This document shows, in pieces, positions 7,506 through 16,440 of a stretch of 64,000 bases of DNA. Every line of letters begins with the position of its first letter. The first letter of the stretch is position 1. Location: positions 16,587 through 80,586 of the forward strand of contig NZ_CAMZOF010000016.1 of the NCBI RefSeq assembly GCF_947331435.1, written 5' to 3'. The position numbers were made by a program, and so were the translations under genes. Under the pieces are notes generated by a model. That model saw only the letters and a list, made by a program, of their open reading frames with translations. It was not told the DNA's origin and did no database searches. Origin of the DNA: Pelagibius sp. Alg239-R121 (GTDB lineage: Bacteria > Pseudomonadota > Alphaproteobacteria > Kiloniellales > Kiloniellaceae).

Positions 7506-10500
7506 GACCGCTTCGCTTGACGATGCAGGCTTTCGGTCCCTATGCGGACCGCGAGGTCGTAGACTTTAAAGCAGCTTTGGCCAACGGCCTTTTTGGGATC
7601 TATGGACCCACCGGATCTGGCAAATCCTCGATTTTTAGCGCCATGGCGTTCGCCCTCTTCGGGGAATCGGCGAAAGACGATCAGGATCCGCAGACTTTGC
7701 GTTCCGATCATGCGCGCCCGGACTGTCTGACAGAAGTAGAGCTGGTTTTTGAAGTTGCCGAGAGGCGTTATCTTGTCCGCCGCCGACCGGAGCAAGTGCG
7801 CCCTGCGCTGAAAGGCGGCGGTGAAACCAAAGAGCGTCATGCCGCCTGGTTGTTTGATGTCACGGGCATCTCCCTAGATGACCTCTCCGATGAGAACTCC
7901 GGTAAGATTATTGCCGAAAAGAAAACGACCCTCGTTGAAGAAGCAATGACGGAACGGCTTGGATATGGCGCCGAACAATTTCGCCAAATCATTCTTCTGC
8001 CTCAAGGCAGGTTTGAGACTTTTCTAACCGCTAAGACGAAAGACCGCTTAGCGACCCTGCGGGATCTCTTTGATGTCTCCTTGTATAAACGTCTTGCCCA
8101 AAAGCTGAGAGACGATGCCAAGGAAGCAGAAGAAAAGGTCAAAAACGATCGCCTGGTGTGTGCCGGTCGTTTGCGCCATGACGGCTTTGAGAGTCCAGAC
8201 GCACTCAAAGATGGGATTTCTGAAGCAAATAATCAGCAATCCCTAGCCGACAGCGCGTCGAAACAGGCCAGCGAGACTGCCACGAAGGCAGAAAAAGCAC
8301 TCACAGATGCATTGAATACCGATAAGGCATTTAAAGAGAAAATCGATGCCGACAAAAATTTGTCTGTCATCGAGGCGCGATCAGTTGAAATCGATAAGAG
8401 TGAAGTGGCGCTAAAAGCCGCGCTACGGGCGAAATCCATGCTTGACCTGGATAACGCTGCCGCCAAAGCTCATGAAGTTGTGCAACGCTCGCTGATCGAG
8501 AAGCAGAGGTCAGAGCAGGCGCGCGTGGCAGCGGCAGACGCTGCGGCGCAGGCGGCGATCGTACTCTCAACGGAAAAGCAGAAGAGCGGAGAGCTTGATC
8601 GTCTCCGCCGTCACTGTGAAGACTTGAATCGCCATCGAGAGACCCTGATCAGTGCACAAGGCCTCAGTGCAATCGCCAAGACCGCGGAAGATGCGGCAGG
8701 CAAGGCCGAAGATGCGTTCGTCGTCTCTCAAGAGCTCCATACGAAACTCGTCAACTTGCGCGAGGAAACTGCCAAGAACGTGACGGCGGCCCAGTCGGCA
8801 GCAACACAGCGTGCGCAACTGACGGCTGAGATCACGTCCGTCCAGCAGATGCTGGGTATTGCTCGGCAATACGAAAAGGCCGGCAAAGCTGTGGCTGACA
8901 GCACGCTTCTATTGGAAACGTCCAGCCAGTCGCATGAGCGTCGTTCCAACGAGCTACAATCGGCCGAAACGACCTTCGCCGCCGCGGAAGATGCGCTGTC
9001 GGGCGCTCAGGCCGTTCATCTCTCCGAGAAGCTTATTGAGGGGGATCCCTGCCCAGTATGCGGATCGTCAGCGCATCCATCACCCGCTCAAGGCTCTGCG
9101 GAGAGCGCCGGCCTCGACCACGCCTTCCGGGATGCGAAGGTGGCACTGGATACTGCGCGGAACAAAGAGGCTGCGGCAAGGGCATCCGTTGCGAGCGCAC
9201 GCGCCGCATTGAGTGAACGCAGATCTGCGCTCGAGGCTTTGAAGAAACCTGCGAAAAGCATTAAAGAATCGGAGGACGAGGGAGACGCTCTCAAGAGTCG
9301 TCTGGAAAGTCTTGGGCCAGCTGCGGAGATACCGGAACTCGAAGCGGCGTTAGGACGCCTGCTCGAAGAAATATCGCAAGCTGTGAAGGCGTTAGAAGTG
9401 GAGCGGCTCAAGCGCGACGTCTTAAAGACTGAATTCGCATTGGCGCGGCAGAACCTGCTGAACGGTTTGGCGACCATTCCGAAAGAATTGCAAACGAGTG
9501 AAGCGCTCGAGAACGCCATCGCAAAGGTGGTCGCCAGTATTAAAAGTCAGGAAGCTGCCTTAGAAGACGCCGTTAAGAAAGAGCGCTCTGCCAGTGAAGC
9601 GCTGATAGCGGCCCAAAAGGATGGAGAGAGCGCTGCAAGGGCGTATAGCAACGCGATCGATGCCTCCGAAACAGCTGACAAGACCCTTGCGGCACGGCTT
9701 GCCGAAAACGGTTTTACACCTGAGCAATATCAGGTTCACAAAGCTAACATTTCTCAGATCGACGCCCTGGAAACCAATATTAAGGCGCATGCAGAACAAC
9801 TTGCCGCCGCAAAAGACAGAGTATCGCGCGCGACTGTGGCTATTGAAGGCATCAAACGCCCTGATTTAGGAAGTCTGACCCAGGCAAGAGACGTTGCCAT
9901 TAAAGCGCGCGATGAGACGGTTAAATCAGCTGCGGCCGCGAAGGCGCGTGTTGATCATCTGGTGGGACTCCAAGCAAGCATCGCGGCCGAGCTCAAGAGA
10001 ATCGCGAAGGCCGAGGTAGACAGTGGCCCGCTCGTTGGGATCGCCGCTGCGTTTAACGGGCAAAACCCACAGAGGGTCGAGCTGGAAACCTTTGCAATCG
10101 GCGCTATGTTCGATCGGGTACTGGAGGCGGCGAACCTCCGGCTCCTGCCCATGAGCAGTGGCCGTTACTCCCTTGAGCGCGAACAGGAGGGCGGCAAAGG
10201 CACCGGACGTAGAGGGCTTGGGATATCGGTGTATGACGTCCATACCGGTCGCTTGCGTGCCACGTCCACCTTGTCTGGCGGTGAAACCTTTATGGCGGCC
10301 CTCGCTCTGGCGCTTGGTTTATCGGATGTTGTGGAAAGCGTAAGTGGTGGCATTCGCCTCGATACGATCTTTATCGACGAAGGCTTTGGCAGCCTCGATA
10401 GCGAAACGCTCGATCAAGCCTTGCAGGTTCTGCAGGACCTTGTCGGTCAAAGCCGAGCAGTCGGTCTCATTTCACATGTTGAACTGGTGCAACAGGCGAT

Positions 10501-10564
10501 TCCGAATGGTTTCCAAATCAGAAAGTCTGTCTCCGGAAGTCACGTTGAGATGCGCACTATCTGA
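7502..10564 (+). CDS. sbcC: Exonuclease subunit SbcC (Rad50-type)
   Basis: A 1020-residue SMC-like ATPase partner of SbcD. Walker A GPTGSGKSS lies near residue 35. Long Ala/Glu/Lys-rich coiled coils flank a zinc hook (CPVCGS, near residue 517). The C-terminus carries the signature LSGGETF and Walker B TIFIDEGFGSLD. The length is typical. The start overlaps the sbcD stop, giving a coupled pair. Confidence 0.93.
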   Translation: MRPLRLTMQAFGPYADREVVDFKAALANGLFGIYGPTGSGKSSIFSAMAFALFGESAKDDQDPQTLRSDHARPDCLTEVELVFEVAERRYLVRRRPEQVRPALKGGGETKERHAAWLFDVTGISLDDLSDENSGKIIAEKKTTLVEEAMTERLGYGAEQFRQIILLPQGRFETFLTAKTKDRLATLRDLFDVSLYKRLAQKLRDDAKEAEEKVKNDRLVCAGRLRHDGFESPDALKDGISEANNQQSLADSASKQASETATKAEKALTDALNTDKAFKEKIDADKNLSVIEARSVEIDKSEVALKAALRAKSMLDLDNAAAKAHEVVQRSLIEKQRSEQARVAAADAAAQAAIVLSTEKQKSGELDRLRRHCEDLNRHRETLISAQGLSAIAKTAEDAAGKAEDAFVVSQELHTKLVNLREETAKNVTAAQSAATQRAQLTAEITSVQQMLGIARQYEKAGKAVADSTLLLETSSQSHERRSNELQSAETTFAAAEDALSGAQAVHLSEKLIEGDPCPVCGSSAHPSPAQGSAESAGLDHAFRDAKVALDTARNKEAAARASVASARAALSERRSALEALKKPAKSIKESEDEGDALKSRLESLGPAAEIPELEAALGRLLEEISQAVKALEVERLKRDVLKTEFALARQNLLNGLATIPKELQTSEALENAIAKVVASIKSQEAALEDAVKKERSASEALIAAQKDGESAARAYSNAIDASETADKTLAARLAENGFTPEQYQVHKANISQIDALETNIKAHAEQLAAAKDRVSRATVAIEGIKRPDLGSLTQARDVAIKARDETVKSAAAAKARVDHLVGLQASIAAELKRIAKAEVDSGPLVGIAAAFNGQNPQRVELETFAIGAMFDRVLEAANLRLLPMSSGRYSLEREQEGGKGTGRRGLGISVYDVHTGRLRATSTLSGGETFMAALALALGLSDVVESVSGGIRLDTIFIDEGFGSLDSETLDQALQVLQDLVGQSRAVGLISHVELVQQAIPNGFQIRKSVSGSHVEMRTI

Positions 10565-10602
10565 CAAGTCGTTTTCCAAATGTTGTTGCGGGATCGAGTC
10601 CA

Positions 10603-10878
10603 ATGAATCAGGATCTTTTCACAGACAGAGATGAGTTGTACCGAGGCGTCTACCTAGAGCGCCATGCACCGCAGAGTAATCTGCACCGTGCTTACGCGTT
10701 GCGAATTGCCCGATCTCTCTTTGGGCACTGGGGCTTGTCGCGTTTCTGGGGAAGAAGCGGGACCAGAGGCCGCTCTAAAACGGAATGGTTCGACACTGCT
10801 GCTAAAGCAGAACGGGCATTGGAGGCTAAGCTGGCTGAGAAGCGCCGCCGCGGCTATGAGCTGAGAAACCAACGATAG
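10603..10878 (+). CDS. WGR-domain protein, 91 aa
   Basis: A stand-alone WGR domain: NLHRAYALRIARSLFGHWGLSRFWGRSGTRG contains the diagnostic W-G-R and the following Gly-rich turn. WGR domains occur in PARPs and in small plasmid or phage proteins, and are thought to bind nucleic acid. It follows sbcC by 38 bp and precedes the recombinase by 8 bp, so it is probably part of the same transcript. A second WGR gene lies at 20072. Confidence 0.75.
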   Translation: MNQDLFTDRDELYRGVYLERHAPQSNLHRAYALRIARSLFGHWGLSRFWGRSGTRGRSKTEWFDTAAKAERALEAKLAEKRRRGYELRNQR

Positions 10879-10886
10879 GGTAAAAC

Positions 10887-12032
10887 ATGACTGAGCCATC
10901 TGGAGATCCAAGCGACCGACTGGGCGCCTTGATTTCTGTGGTCTCCTTTGAGCACCAGGACCTGGTTACGGATCTTCTCACTGACGCAGATCTCAAGACT
11001 CTGAAACACCTGGCGCGTAAGGGCACGCCGGAAAACAGCCTGCGAGCCCTGACGTCGGATCTTTCCTACCTAGAGGCCTGGTGTTTGGCGGCAAGCGGGC
11101 AGGTCCTCCCCTGGCCTGCACCGGAGTCTCTGGCGCTGAAATATGTCGCACATCATCTCTATGATGCCGCCGAGCGCGAGCGTGACCCGAATCACGGCAT
11201 GCCGGAAGATGTCGAAATTGAACTGCGTTCGCGCGGACTGCTCCGGACCGAGGGACCACAAGCGCCTGCGACCGTGCGGCGGCGGCTTTCGAGCTGGTCG
11301 ACCCTGCACCGGATCCGGGGCGAGAAGGGGCCCTTTGCAGAACCCAGTCTGCGTGAGGCGGTCAAGCGCGCCGCGAAAGCTGCCGATCGGCCGCGGGTTC
11401 GTAATAGCCGACGGGCGATTACCCGCAATATCCTGGAAGATCTGTTGGACACCTGTGGAAACGGCGGGCCCGCGGCGATGCGGGACAGGGCGTTGTTACT
11501 GGTGGCCTTTGCATCCGGCGGCCGCCGTCGCAGCGAACTGGCTTCTCTCAAGATCAAGCAGCTGACCGAAGAAGAGCCAGTGCCGGCCGATCCCGCGGAT
11601 CCGGAAAGCCCGATGCTGCCCTGCATGACGATCGAACTCGGACGGACCAAGACGACCGACGCGGAGGAGGGTGCGGCGGTTAAACTGATTGGTCGACCTG
11701 TTGAAGCACTCGCGACTTGGTTGGAGAGCGAGAGCATCAAGGACGGCTATGTCTTTCGTCAGGTCGATCAATGGGAGAATGTCAGCGCGCGTGGGATGAC
11801 CGAGGCTGGGATCGCCTGGGTGATCAAGTCTCGACTGAAGACCGCCGGCTATGATGTTAAAGACTACAGTGCGCACGGCCTGCGCGCCGGATATCTCACT
11901 CAGGCGGCAAGGGATGGGATTCCTTTGGCGGAGGCCATGCAGCAGTCCCAGCACAAATCCGTGCAGCAGGCTTCGGAGTATTACAACGATGCTGAAGCCG
12001 AATTGAGCCGCGCCGCTAGGCTCATGGGGTAG
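10887..12032 (+). CDS. Tyrosine recombinase / phage-type integrase
   Basis: A 381-residue site-specific recombinase. The C-terminal catalytic domain shows the first Arg in GGRRRSELASL, the H-x-L-R box as HGLRAGYL, a QSQHKS histidine and the nucleophile within EYYND near residue 365. The N-terminal half resembles a SAM-like core-binding domain. It is the last gene of the sbcD-sbcC-WGR run. It may mobilise this accessory segment; two long inverted repeats lie just downstream, but I could not identify paired att sites. Confidence 0.87.
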   Translation: MTEPSGDPSDRLGALISVVSFEHQDLVTDLLTDADLKTLKHLARKGTPENSLRALTSDLSYLEAWCLAASGQVLPWPAPESLALKYVAHHLYDAAERERDPNHGMPEDVEIELRSRGLLRTEGPQAPATVRRRLSSWSTLHRIRGEKGPFAEPSLREAVKRAAKAADRPRVRNSRRAITRNILEDLLDTCGNGGPAAMRDRALLLVAFASGGRRRSELASLKIKQLTEEEPVPADPADPESPMLPCMTIELGRTKTTDAEEGAAVKLIGRPVEALATWLESESIKDGYVFRQVDQWENVSARGMTEAGIAWVIKSRLKTAGYDVKDYSAHGLRAGYLTQAARDGIPLAEAMQQSQHKSVQQASEYYNDAEAELSRAARLMG

Positions 12033-12143
12033 GGCCGCGACCAGTCGGTCAAACGTCATTCGACATAGCGCTACGCACTAGAGTTTATTGGCTTGCTCGA
12101 TGCCTCAGTGGCATTTCTGCTTTCTACGGGCGTAGCCCCTCTT

Positions 12144-12185
12144 GGCACCATTTAACGGTTCACTGGAGAACTGTTAAATGGTGCC
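12144..12185. repeat. Long perfect hairpin downstream of the recombinase
   Basis: Arms GGCACCATTTAAC (12144-12156) and GTTAAATGGTGCC (12173-12185) match perfectly. The stem continues through a G-T pair into GTTC/GAAC, leaving a 6-base loop. There is no T-run on either side, so it is a poor intrinsic terminator. A recombination or protein-binding site is possible. Confidence 0.6.
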
Positions 12186-12275
12186 CCATCAAAATAGAAA
12201 GCGTTGTTAATGTTCGATAGGGAATGCGGGCCCGCACCAGCGATCGCCATCTGCAGGCGAGGACCTAGCGCACCT

Positions 12276-12310
12276 CACAGTTAACACTATTACTATTAGT
12301 GTTAACTGTG
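12276..12310. repeat. Perfect 14-bp inverted repeat
   Basis: CACAGTTAACACTA and its exact complement TAGTGTTAACTGTG are separated by 7 bases (TTACTAT). The repeat lies 90 bp after the first hairpin in the non-coding gap after the recombinase. The core GTTAAC also appears in the first hairpin arms as GTTAAA. It may be an operator, a terminal repeat or an attachment-site arm. Confidence 0.6.
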
Positions 12311-12598
12311 CCTTCCGCTAAGGTCGAAAATGCGGACGGATCGAAATGGAAATTCCGGCCCTTTCCTGCCGTTCACGCCACGCCTCGGATTTTGCGACAG
12401 CGTTCCCGAAAGCTGACATTCGCTACGCAGCCGACCATTGTCGAATTCGTCCCTTACGACGAGCTTCTTGAACGGCTGAGAAATCGGCAGGACAAGGCTT
12501 TCGTTTTGAAGCCGCCTACGGTCCGTCAGAAGGATTCAATTGACAAAACGGCCTTTATCTCCTGTGCCCGCGCGGAGAAATCGCTGTCGGTCGCGTAG
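12299..12598 (+). CDS. Possible truncated gene, 99 aa
   Basis: An open frame beginning with GTG inside the inverted repeat. The middle (VEFVPYDELLERLRNRQDKAF) reads like protein, but there is no ribosome site and its end overlaps the convergent gene by 73 bp. It may be the tail of a gene whose start was lost when the preceding element inserted. Low confidence. Confidence 0.25.
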   Translation: MLTVPSAKVENADGSKWKFRPFPAVHATPRILRQRSRKLTFATQPTIVEFVPYDELLERLRNRQDKAFVLKPPTVRQKDSIDKTAFISCARAEKSLSVA

Positions 12599-12936
12599 AC
12601 AGTGTCTATAAGCTCGTCAGACCAGCTTAAAAGATCCGACAAGCGTTGTGATGGGTCGGGGCGAAACGCCTTGTTGGCATGAATGATATTGTTCCGAATG
12701 ATCCTCAGATACCTGTAACAGTTTTCGAAAACCGACCATTGCTCATCGAATTCGATTTCGGCGTATCGGTAATCTTCAATTTGCCCGTCATACATCAAGG
12801 GAACCCCGATGCGTTCCAGCTTCCGGAATAACTCTATGTCGATGTCTGGCGGCGGTTCGTGAAAGTGCCTTTTTGCACCCTCGAATGCCATTTCATTGAG
12901 CAACAGACGGACGATTTGTTTTTCCTGTTCATTCAT
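12526..12936 (-). CDS. Hypothetical protein, 136 aa
   Basis: An acidic soluble protein of unknown family, predicted to be mostly helical. The stretch VFENCYRYLRIIRNNIIHANKAF contains R-x4-H (RNNIIH), which resembles the HEPN-type RNase or nucleic-acid-binding motif. That similarity is suggestive, not decisive. It is transcribed away from the CBASS operon, whose start lies 274 bp to the right. Confidence 0.6.
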   Translation of the reverse strand: MNEQEKQIVRLLLNEMAFEGAKRHFHEPPPDIDIELFRKLERIGVPLMYDGQIEDYRYAEIEFDEQWSVFENCYRYLRIIRNNIIHANKAFRPDPSQRLSDLLSWSDELIDTVYATDSDFSARAQEIKAVLSIESF

Positions 12937-13210
12937 GGAACCTGATATCTTTCCTAGACATTCACTAGAGAGTTCTTCGTCTCCAGAGGCTCAACAAGAC
13001 GCAGCGGTGTAACCTCCGAGAAGCGGATTCTGAACGGCCCCATATGCTTTGGTCACTAGGGGATTGAATAATCACATGCCGCTTTCGATATACACAAGAT
13101 GTTGCGGTCTATTTTCCATGAGCACCGCTAGGTATTGCGAAATTGCCGGTTGGCACTCGAGGAAGAGGAGTGCTAAATTTTAAGAACGTATACTGAACAT
13201 CGAGGCCACT

Positions 13211-14224
13211 ATGACACCGAACGCAAGATTTACCGAGTTCATCAAGGACATCACGCCGAGTGAGACGACGGTTTCGAACTGTAAGAGCGCCCACACCTCC
13301 GTTCGCAGGGCATTGCTCAATGACGATGAATTCAAGGACAAGGTGAAGCGGGTCTTTCTGGGGGGCTCATACAAGCGCTACACCTCCATACGGCCCAAAA
13401 CGAAAGACGGCTCAACCGAACGTCCTGATGTCGACCTCTATGTAGTGGTCGATGGACATCCCTGGTTCGCCGATCCGACGGCATTGATGGACGAGCTATT
13501 CGGAGCGTTGAACAGAGCGAGGAGCGACCTCGGCATCACGATGATCAAGAGGAATCGTTGTTCGGTCGCATTGTCGATGAATAAAGCCGATCTCGATGTG
13601 TCGATCCTTCTCGACCGGCAGGACGACAATTTGTTTCGGATCGGTAACCGTAACACTGGCGAATGGTACAGGACGGATCCGGAAGAGCATACGGACTGGT
13701 CGGCGGCTCAGAATGAACGTTGTTCCGGCCGGTTCAATCCGATGACGCGAATGGTGAAGTGGGCGCGTCGGCAGAACAAGACCGTGTCCCGCCACCCGAA
13801 GAGTTTTGCGCTTGAAACCCTGATCGCACCACACATCAGCGAGACCGAAACACATTACGGTCAGCTCTTCCATGACTGGTGTCAGAGCTTTCTCGACGCG
13901 TACTCTTTTGACCGTTCGTTTGGAAATTGCCCGTTTCTTGAGGATCCGGCCATACCTGGAGGCGATATCCTTGCGGGGGTGACGAACGAAGAATTCTGCG
14001 CTTACTACGACAAGATCAGAAGACACCGTGATGATGCCGCTAAGGCTCTAGCCGGGGACGATCAGGACAAGGCGACCGATTATTGGCGACGGATTTTCGG
14101 AGACCGGTTCCCGAGACCGAAACAGTCAGGCCAAACAATGAAGAGCGCCGCTGCGGCGATTTCGCCTCTAAGTTTCACCGCTGCCCAAGCGGCGCCGACG
14201 ACTCGGCCGGCAAAGTTCGCATGA
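13211..14224 (+). CDS. CBASS cGAS/DncV-like nucleotidyltransferase (CD-NTase)
   Basis: A 337-residue enzyme expected to make a cyclic oligonucleotide alarm signal on phage infection. The nucleotidyltransferase signature is GGS at 51-53, followed by the metal-binding pair DVD (D73, D75) and a third acid in KADLDV (about 128-130). The C-terminus is an Ala-rich flexible tail ending Lys-Phe-Ala. CD-NTases modified by Cap2 are known to use a C-terminal Gly or Ala for conjugation, so the tail fits the downstream E1-E2 gene. TATACT at 13189-13194 lies only 16 bp before the ATG, implying a very short leader. The next gene starts 5 bp after the stop. Confidence 0.88.
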   Translation: MTPNARFTEFIKDITPSETTVSNCKSAHTSVRRALLNDDEFKDKVKRVFLGGSYKRYTSIRPKTKDGSTERPDVDLYVVVDGHPWFADPTALMDELFGALNRARSDLGITMIKRNRCSVALSMNKADLDVSILLDRQDDNLFRIGNRNTGEWYRTDPEEHTDWSAAQNERCSGRFNPMTRMVKWARRQNKTVSRHPKSFALETLIAPHISETETHYGQLFHDWCQSFLDAYSFDRSFGNCPFLEDPAIPGGDILAGVTNEEFCAYYDKIRRHRDDAAKALAGDDQDKATDYWRRIFGDRFPRPKQSGQTMKSAAAAISPLSFTAAQAAPTTRPAKFA

Positions 14225-14228
14225 GCTT

Positions 14229-15953
14229 ATGTGGTGGCTGACCGATCAGACGCGGCTGCGAATTGAACGCGAAGCCATTGAAGAGCTTGAAGCAGACTGG
14301 TTTCAAAACCCGGTATGGTCCGTCGACAATCAATTACGCTTGAAGCTCGCGTTCGACATCGTCATCGCCCGTGGCCGATATGTTCTCCAATTAATCTATC
14401 ACAATACGTTTCCAACATCGCCGCCAAGTATTGTCCCAGTGGACGGCGCGGCGCGGCTTTCCGGTCACCAATACGGTGCGGGCGGTGAACTCTGCCTTGA
14501 AATCCGTAATGACAATTGGACGCCGGACGTGACAGGCGCAATGATGATCGAAAGCGCAAGGCGTCTTCTGGAGACCGAGACACCAGGTGATGACGGCGCG
14601 GTGGTCCACGCTCCGTCAGCACATGATTTACCAGTAACTTTGTCTCTATCCGATGTGACCCGTTTCTATGTCGGTCCGTCAGCACGCCTCGTTCTGGCGG
14701 CTGACGACATTGACGGTCTGCCAATGGAGATCGGGATCGATTTTTACAGCGGCCGGACCTTCGTGGCGCATGTCCTCTCGATCGGCAGCAAAGGGGAGGA
14801 CAAGAAACAACGACTCACACCCGAGGCGCTTCGAAAAACCTGTGTAGTAAAGGAAGGCGTCGTCTTCGTCACGGACACGCCGACGAAGACGTTGGAGAAG
14901 ATCAAGACGTTCGAGGCTCTGAATGATCTGCTGGGTGACCGATTCTCCCTGACACAGAATGCCCATTGGGCGGTTGTACTTCGCGGATCGGAGGGTGGCC
15001 TTACGCTGCTCTGCCATTTCGCGGATGATGACGACCTAATGAGCTTCACAACTGTCCTTGCACCTTTCGACGGCAATCGGTCCGGCGTTCCATCAGCGGA
15101 CATCAGGGAGAAAAAAGTAGGTATCGTCGGGCTCGGCTCGCTTGGCTCTAAAATCGCTGTTTCATTGGCGAGATCGGGCGTTCGCCGGTTCGAGCTTGTG
15201 GATGGTGATATTCTGAACACCGGTAATCTGGAGCGACATGATGGGGACTGGCGGGATGTCGGGCGTCACAAGGTCGAGCTAACGGCACATCGACTGCGAC
15301 TAATTCGGTGCGACGTCGAAATCGGTGTTTGGAAAAGTGCTATCGGCGCGCAGGTTTCGTCGCAGCAAGCGGCTAATGTCAGCCAGGCGCTCACCTTCTG
15401 CGATCTCATTATCGATGTCACCGCTAATCCGGACGTGTTCAATCACTTGGCCGGCCTAAGTCTACGCCATAATCGTTCATTGATCTGGGGCGCAGTTTAC
15501 GCCGGCGGCGTCGGTGGCGAAATTGCAAGGGCACGGATCAACAAAGATCCGTCACCCTACGACATCCGCACGGTTATCAATCAGTACTACGAAACAAGCG
15601 ATGGCCCCCCACCTATCTCAACGGGAGGCGGTTATGATGGTTCTATCGGCGAAGCGGCGCCGATGCAGGCGACCGATGCTGATGTATCAGTATTCGCCTC
15701 CCATTTTAGCGCTTTCACTCTCGATACGCTGATCGACATCGAGCCATCGAATTATGATGCGCACGCCTATCTCGTGGGACTGAAGCGGGGGTGGTTGTTC
15801 AACGGACCGTTTGACGCCCGGCCCATCATTGCCGACGCGCCAATCCGAAGCACCATATCCTCGGGCTCCGAAACAACTATAGAGTCGGACTTTATAAAAT
15901 CCTTATTCCAGGGCGCGAACGATGAGACTGCGAATACCGAAAGCGATGATTGA
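14229..15953 (+). CDS. Cap2-like E2-E1 fusion of a type II CBASS
   Basis: A 574-residue fusion. Residues 1-120 look like a ubiquitin-conjugating (E2) fold with a candidate active cysteine C89 in GGELCLEIRNDNW. From about residue 295 a ThiF/E1 adenylation domain begins (VGIVGLGSLGSKIA; the acidic VDGDILNTGNLERH follows). Cap2 proteins ligate the CD-NTase C-terminus to a target and so prime its activity. The start lies 5 bp after the CD-NTase stop, and the 3' end overlaps the JAMM gene by 32 bp. Confidence 0.87.
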   Translation: MWWLTDQTRLRIEREAIEELEADWFQNPVWSVDNQLRLKLAFDIVIARGRYVLQLIYHNTFPTSPPSIVPVDGAARLSGHQYGAGGELCLEIRNDNWTPDVTGAMMIESARRLLETETPGDDGAVVHAPSAHDLPVTLSLSDVTRFYVGPSARLVLAADDIDGLPMEIGIDFYSGRTFVAHVLSIGSKGEDKKQRLTPEALRKTCVVKEGVVFVTDTPTKTLEKIKTFEALNDLLGDRFSLTQNAHWAVVLRGSEGGLTLLCHFADDDDLMSFTTVLAPFDGNRSGVPSADIREKKVGIVGLGSLGSKIAVSLARSGVRRFELVDGDILNTGNLERHDGDWRDVGRHKVELTAHRLRLIRCDVEIGVWKSAIGAQVSSQQAANVSQALTFCDLIIDVTANPDVFNHLAGLSLRHNRSLIWGAVYAGGVGGEIARARINKDPSPYDIRTVINQYYETSDGPPPISTGGGYDGSIGEAAPMQATDADVSVFASHFSAFTLDTLIDIEPSNYDAHAYLVGLKRGWLFNGPFDARPIIADAPIRSTISSGSETTIESDFIKSLFQGANDETANTESDD

Positions 15954-16440
15954 GAGATGGGCTTCCGATCTCAAGGGGGCTGGACGCAAGGAAATCGGAG
16001 GCGTGCTGTTCGGCGAGCAAATCGCAGAAGGCGATTTCCGAATCGTCGAGGCAACGCGGCAGCGTTTTTTCGGCGGGACGGTCACGACATTCAAACGCCG
16101 CGGCGGCGCCGCACGCAGGGAGATTCTGGCCCTACACAAAGAATTCGGCGGCGATCCCGAACGGTTCAACTATTTCGGTGAATGGCATTCCCATCCAGCC
16201 GCACCTGTCTGGCCGAGCCTTCAGGATGAGATCACCATGTACAATCTGCTCGCCGATCAAGGTGAGGCGGTGAATTTTCTAGTGCTGATAATTGTGAAAC
16301 TCGACGCAGACGCACAATTTCACATCGGTGCGCAGACCTATCTCGCGTCTGGGCACAAGATGAATTGCGAAATAGAAATTGAAGACGCAGAGCGCGATAT
16401 TGCTTGTGCAGCGCCAAGCGACGCGGAGGACGAGAAATGA
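15922..16440 (+). CDS. Cap3-like JAMM/JAB deconjugating protease
   Basis: A 172-residue JAMM metalloprotease. The motif is exact: Glu24 (KEIGGVLFG), then H89-S-H91-x7-S99-x2-D102 (WHSHPAAPVWPSLQD). Cap3 removes Cap2-made conjugates and limits CBASS activation. A second in-frame ATG at 15946 is an alternative start. The stop overlaps the next ATG as ATGA, so the downstream nuclease-like gene belongs to the same operon. Confidence 0.88.
   Translation: MRLRIPKAMIERWASDLKGAGRKEIGGVLFGEQIAEGDFRIVEATRQRFFGGTVTTFKRRGGAARREILALHKEFGGDPERFNYFGEWHSHPAAPVWPSLQDEITMYNLLADQGEAVNFLVLIIVKLDADAQFHIGAQTYLASGHKMNCEIEIEDAERDIACAAPSDAEDEK

Noticed and set aside
10993..12059. Long minus-strand frames under the recombinase gene
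   Set aside because: These are antisense shadows in GC-rich coding DNA without ribosome sites or family resemblance.
12144..12185. Integron attC site or intrinsic terminator
   Set aside because: No attC-type R'/R'' consensus is seen and there is no T-run, so it was left as an unassigned hairpin.
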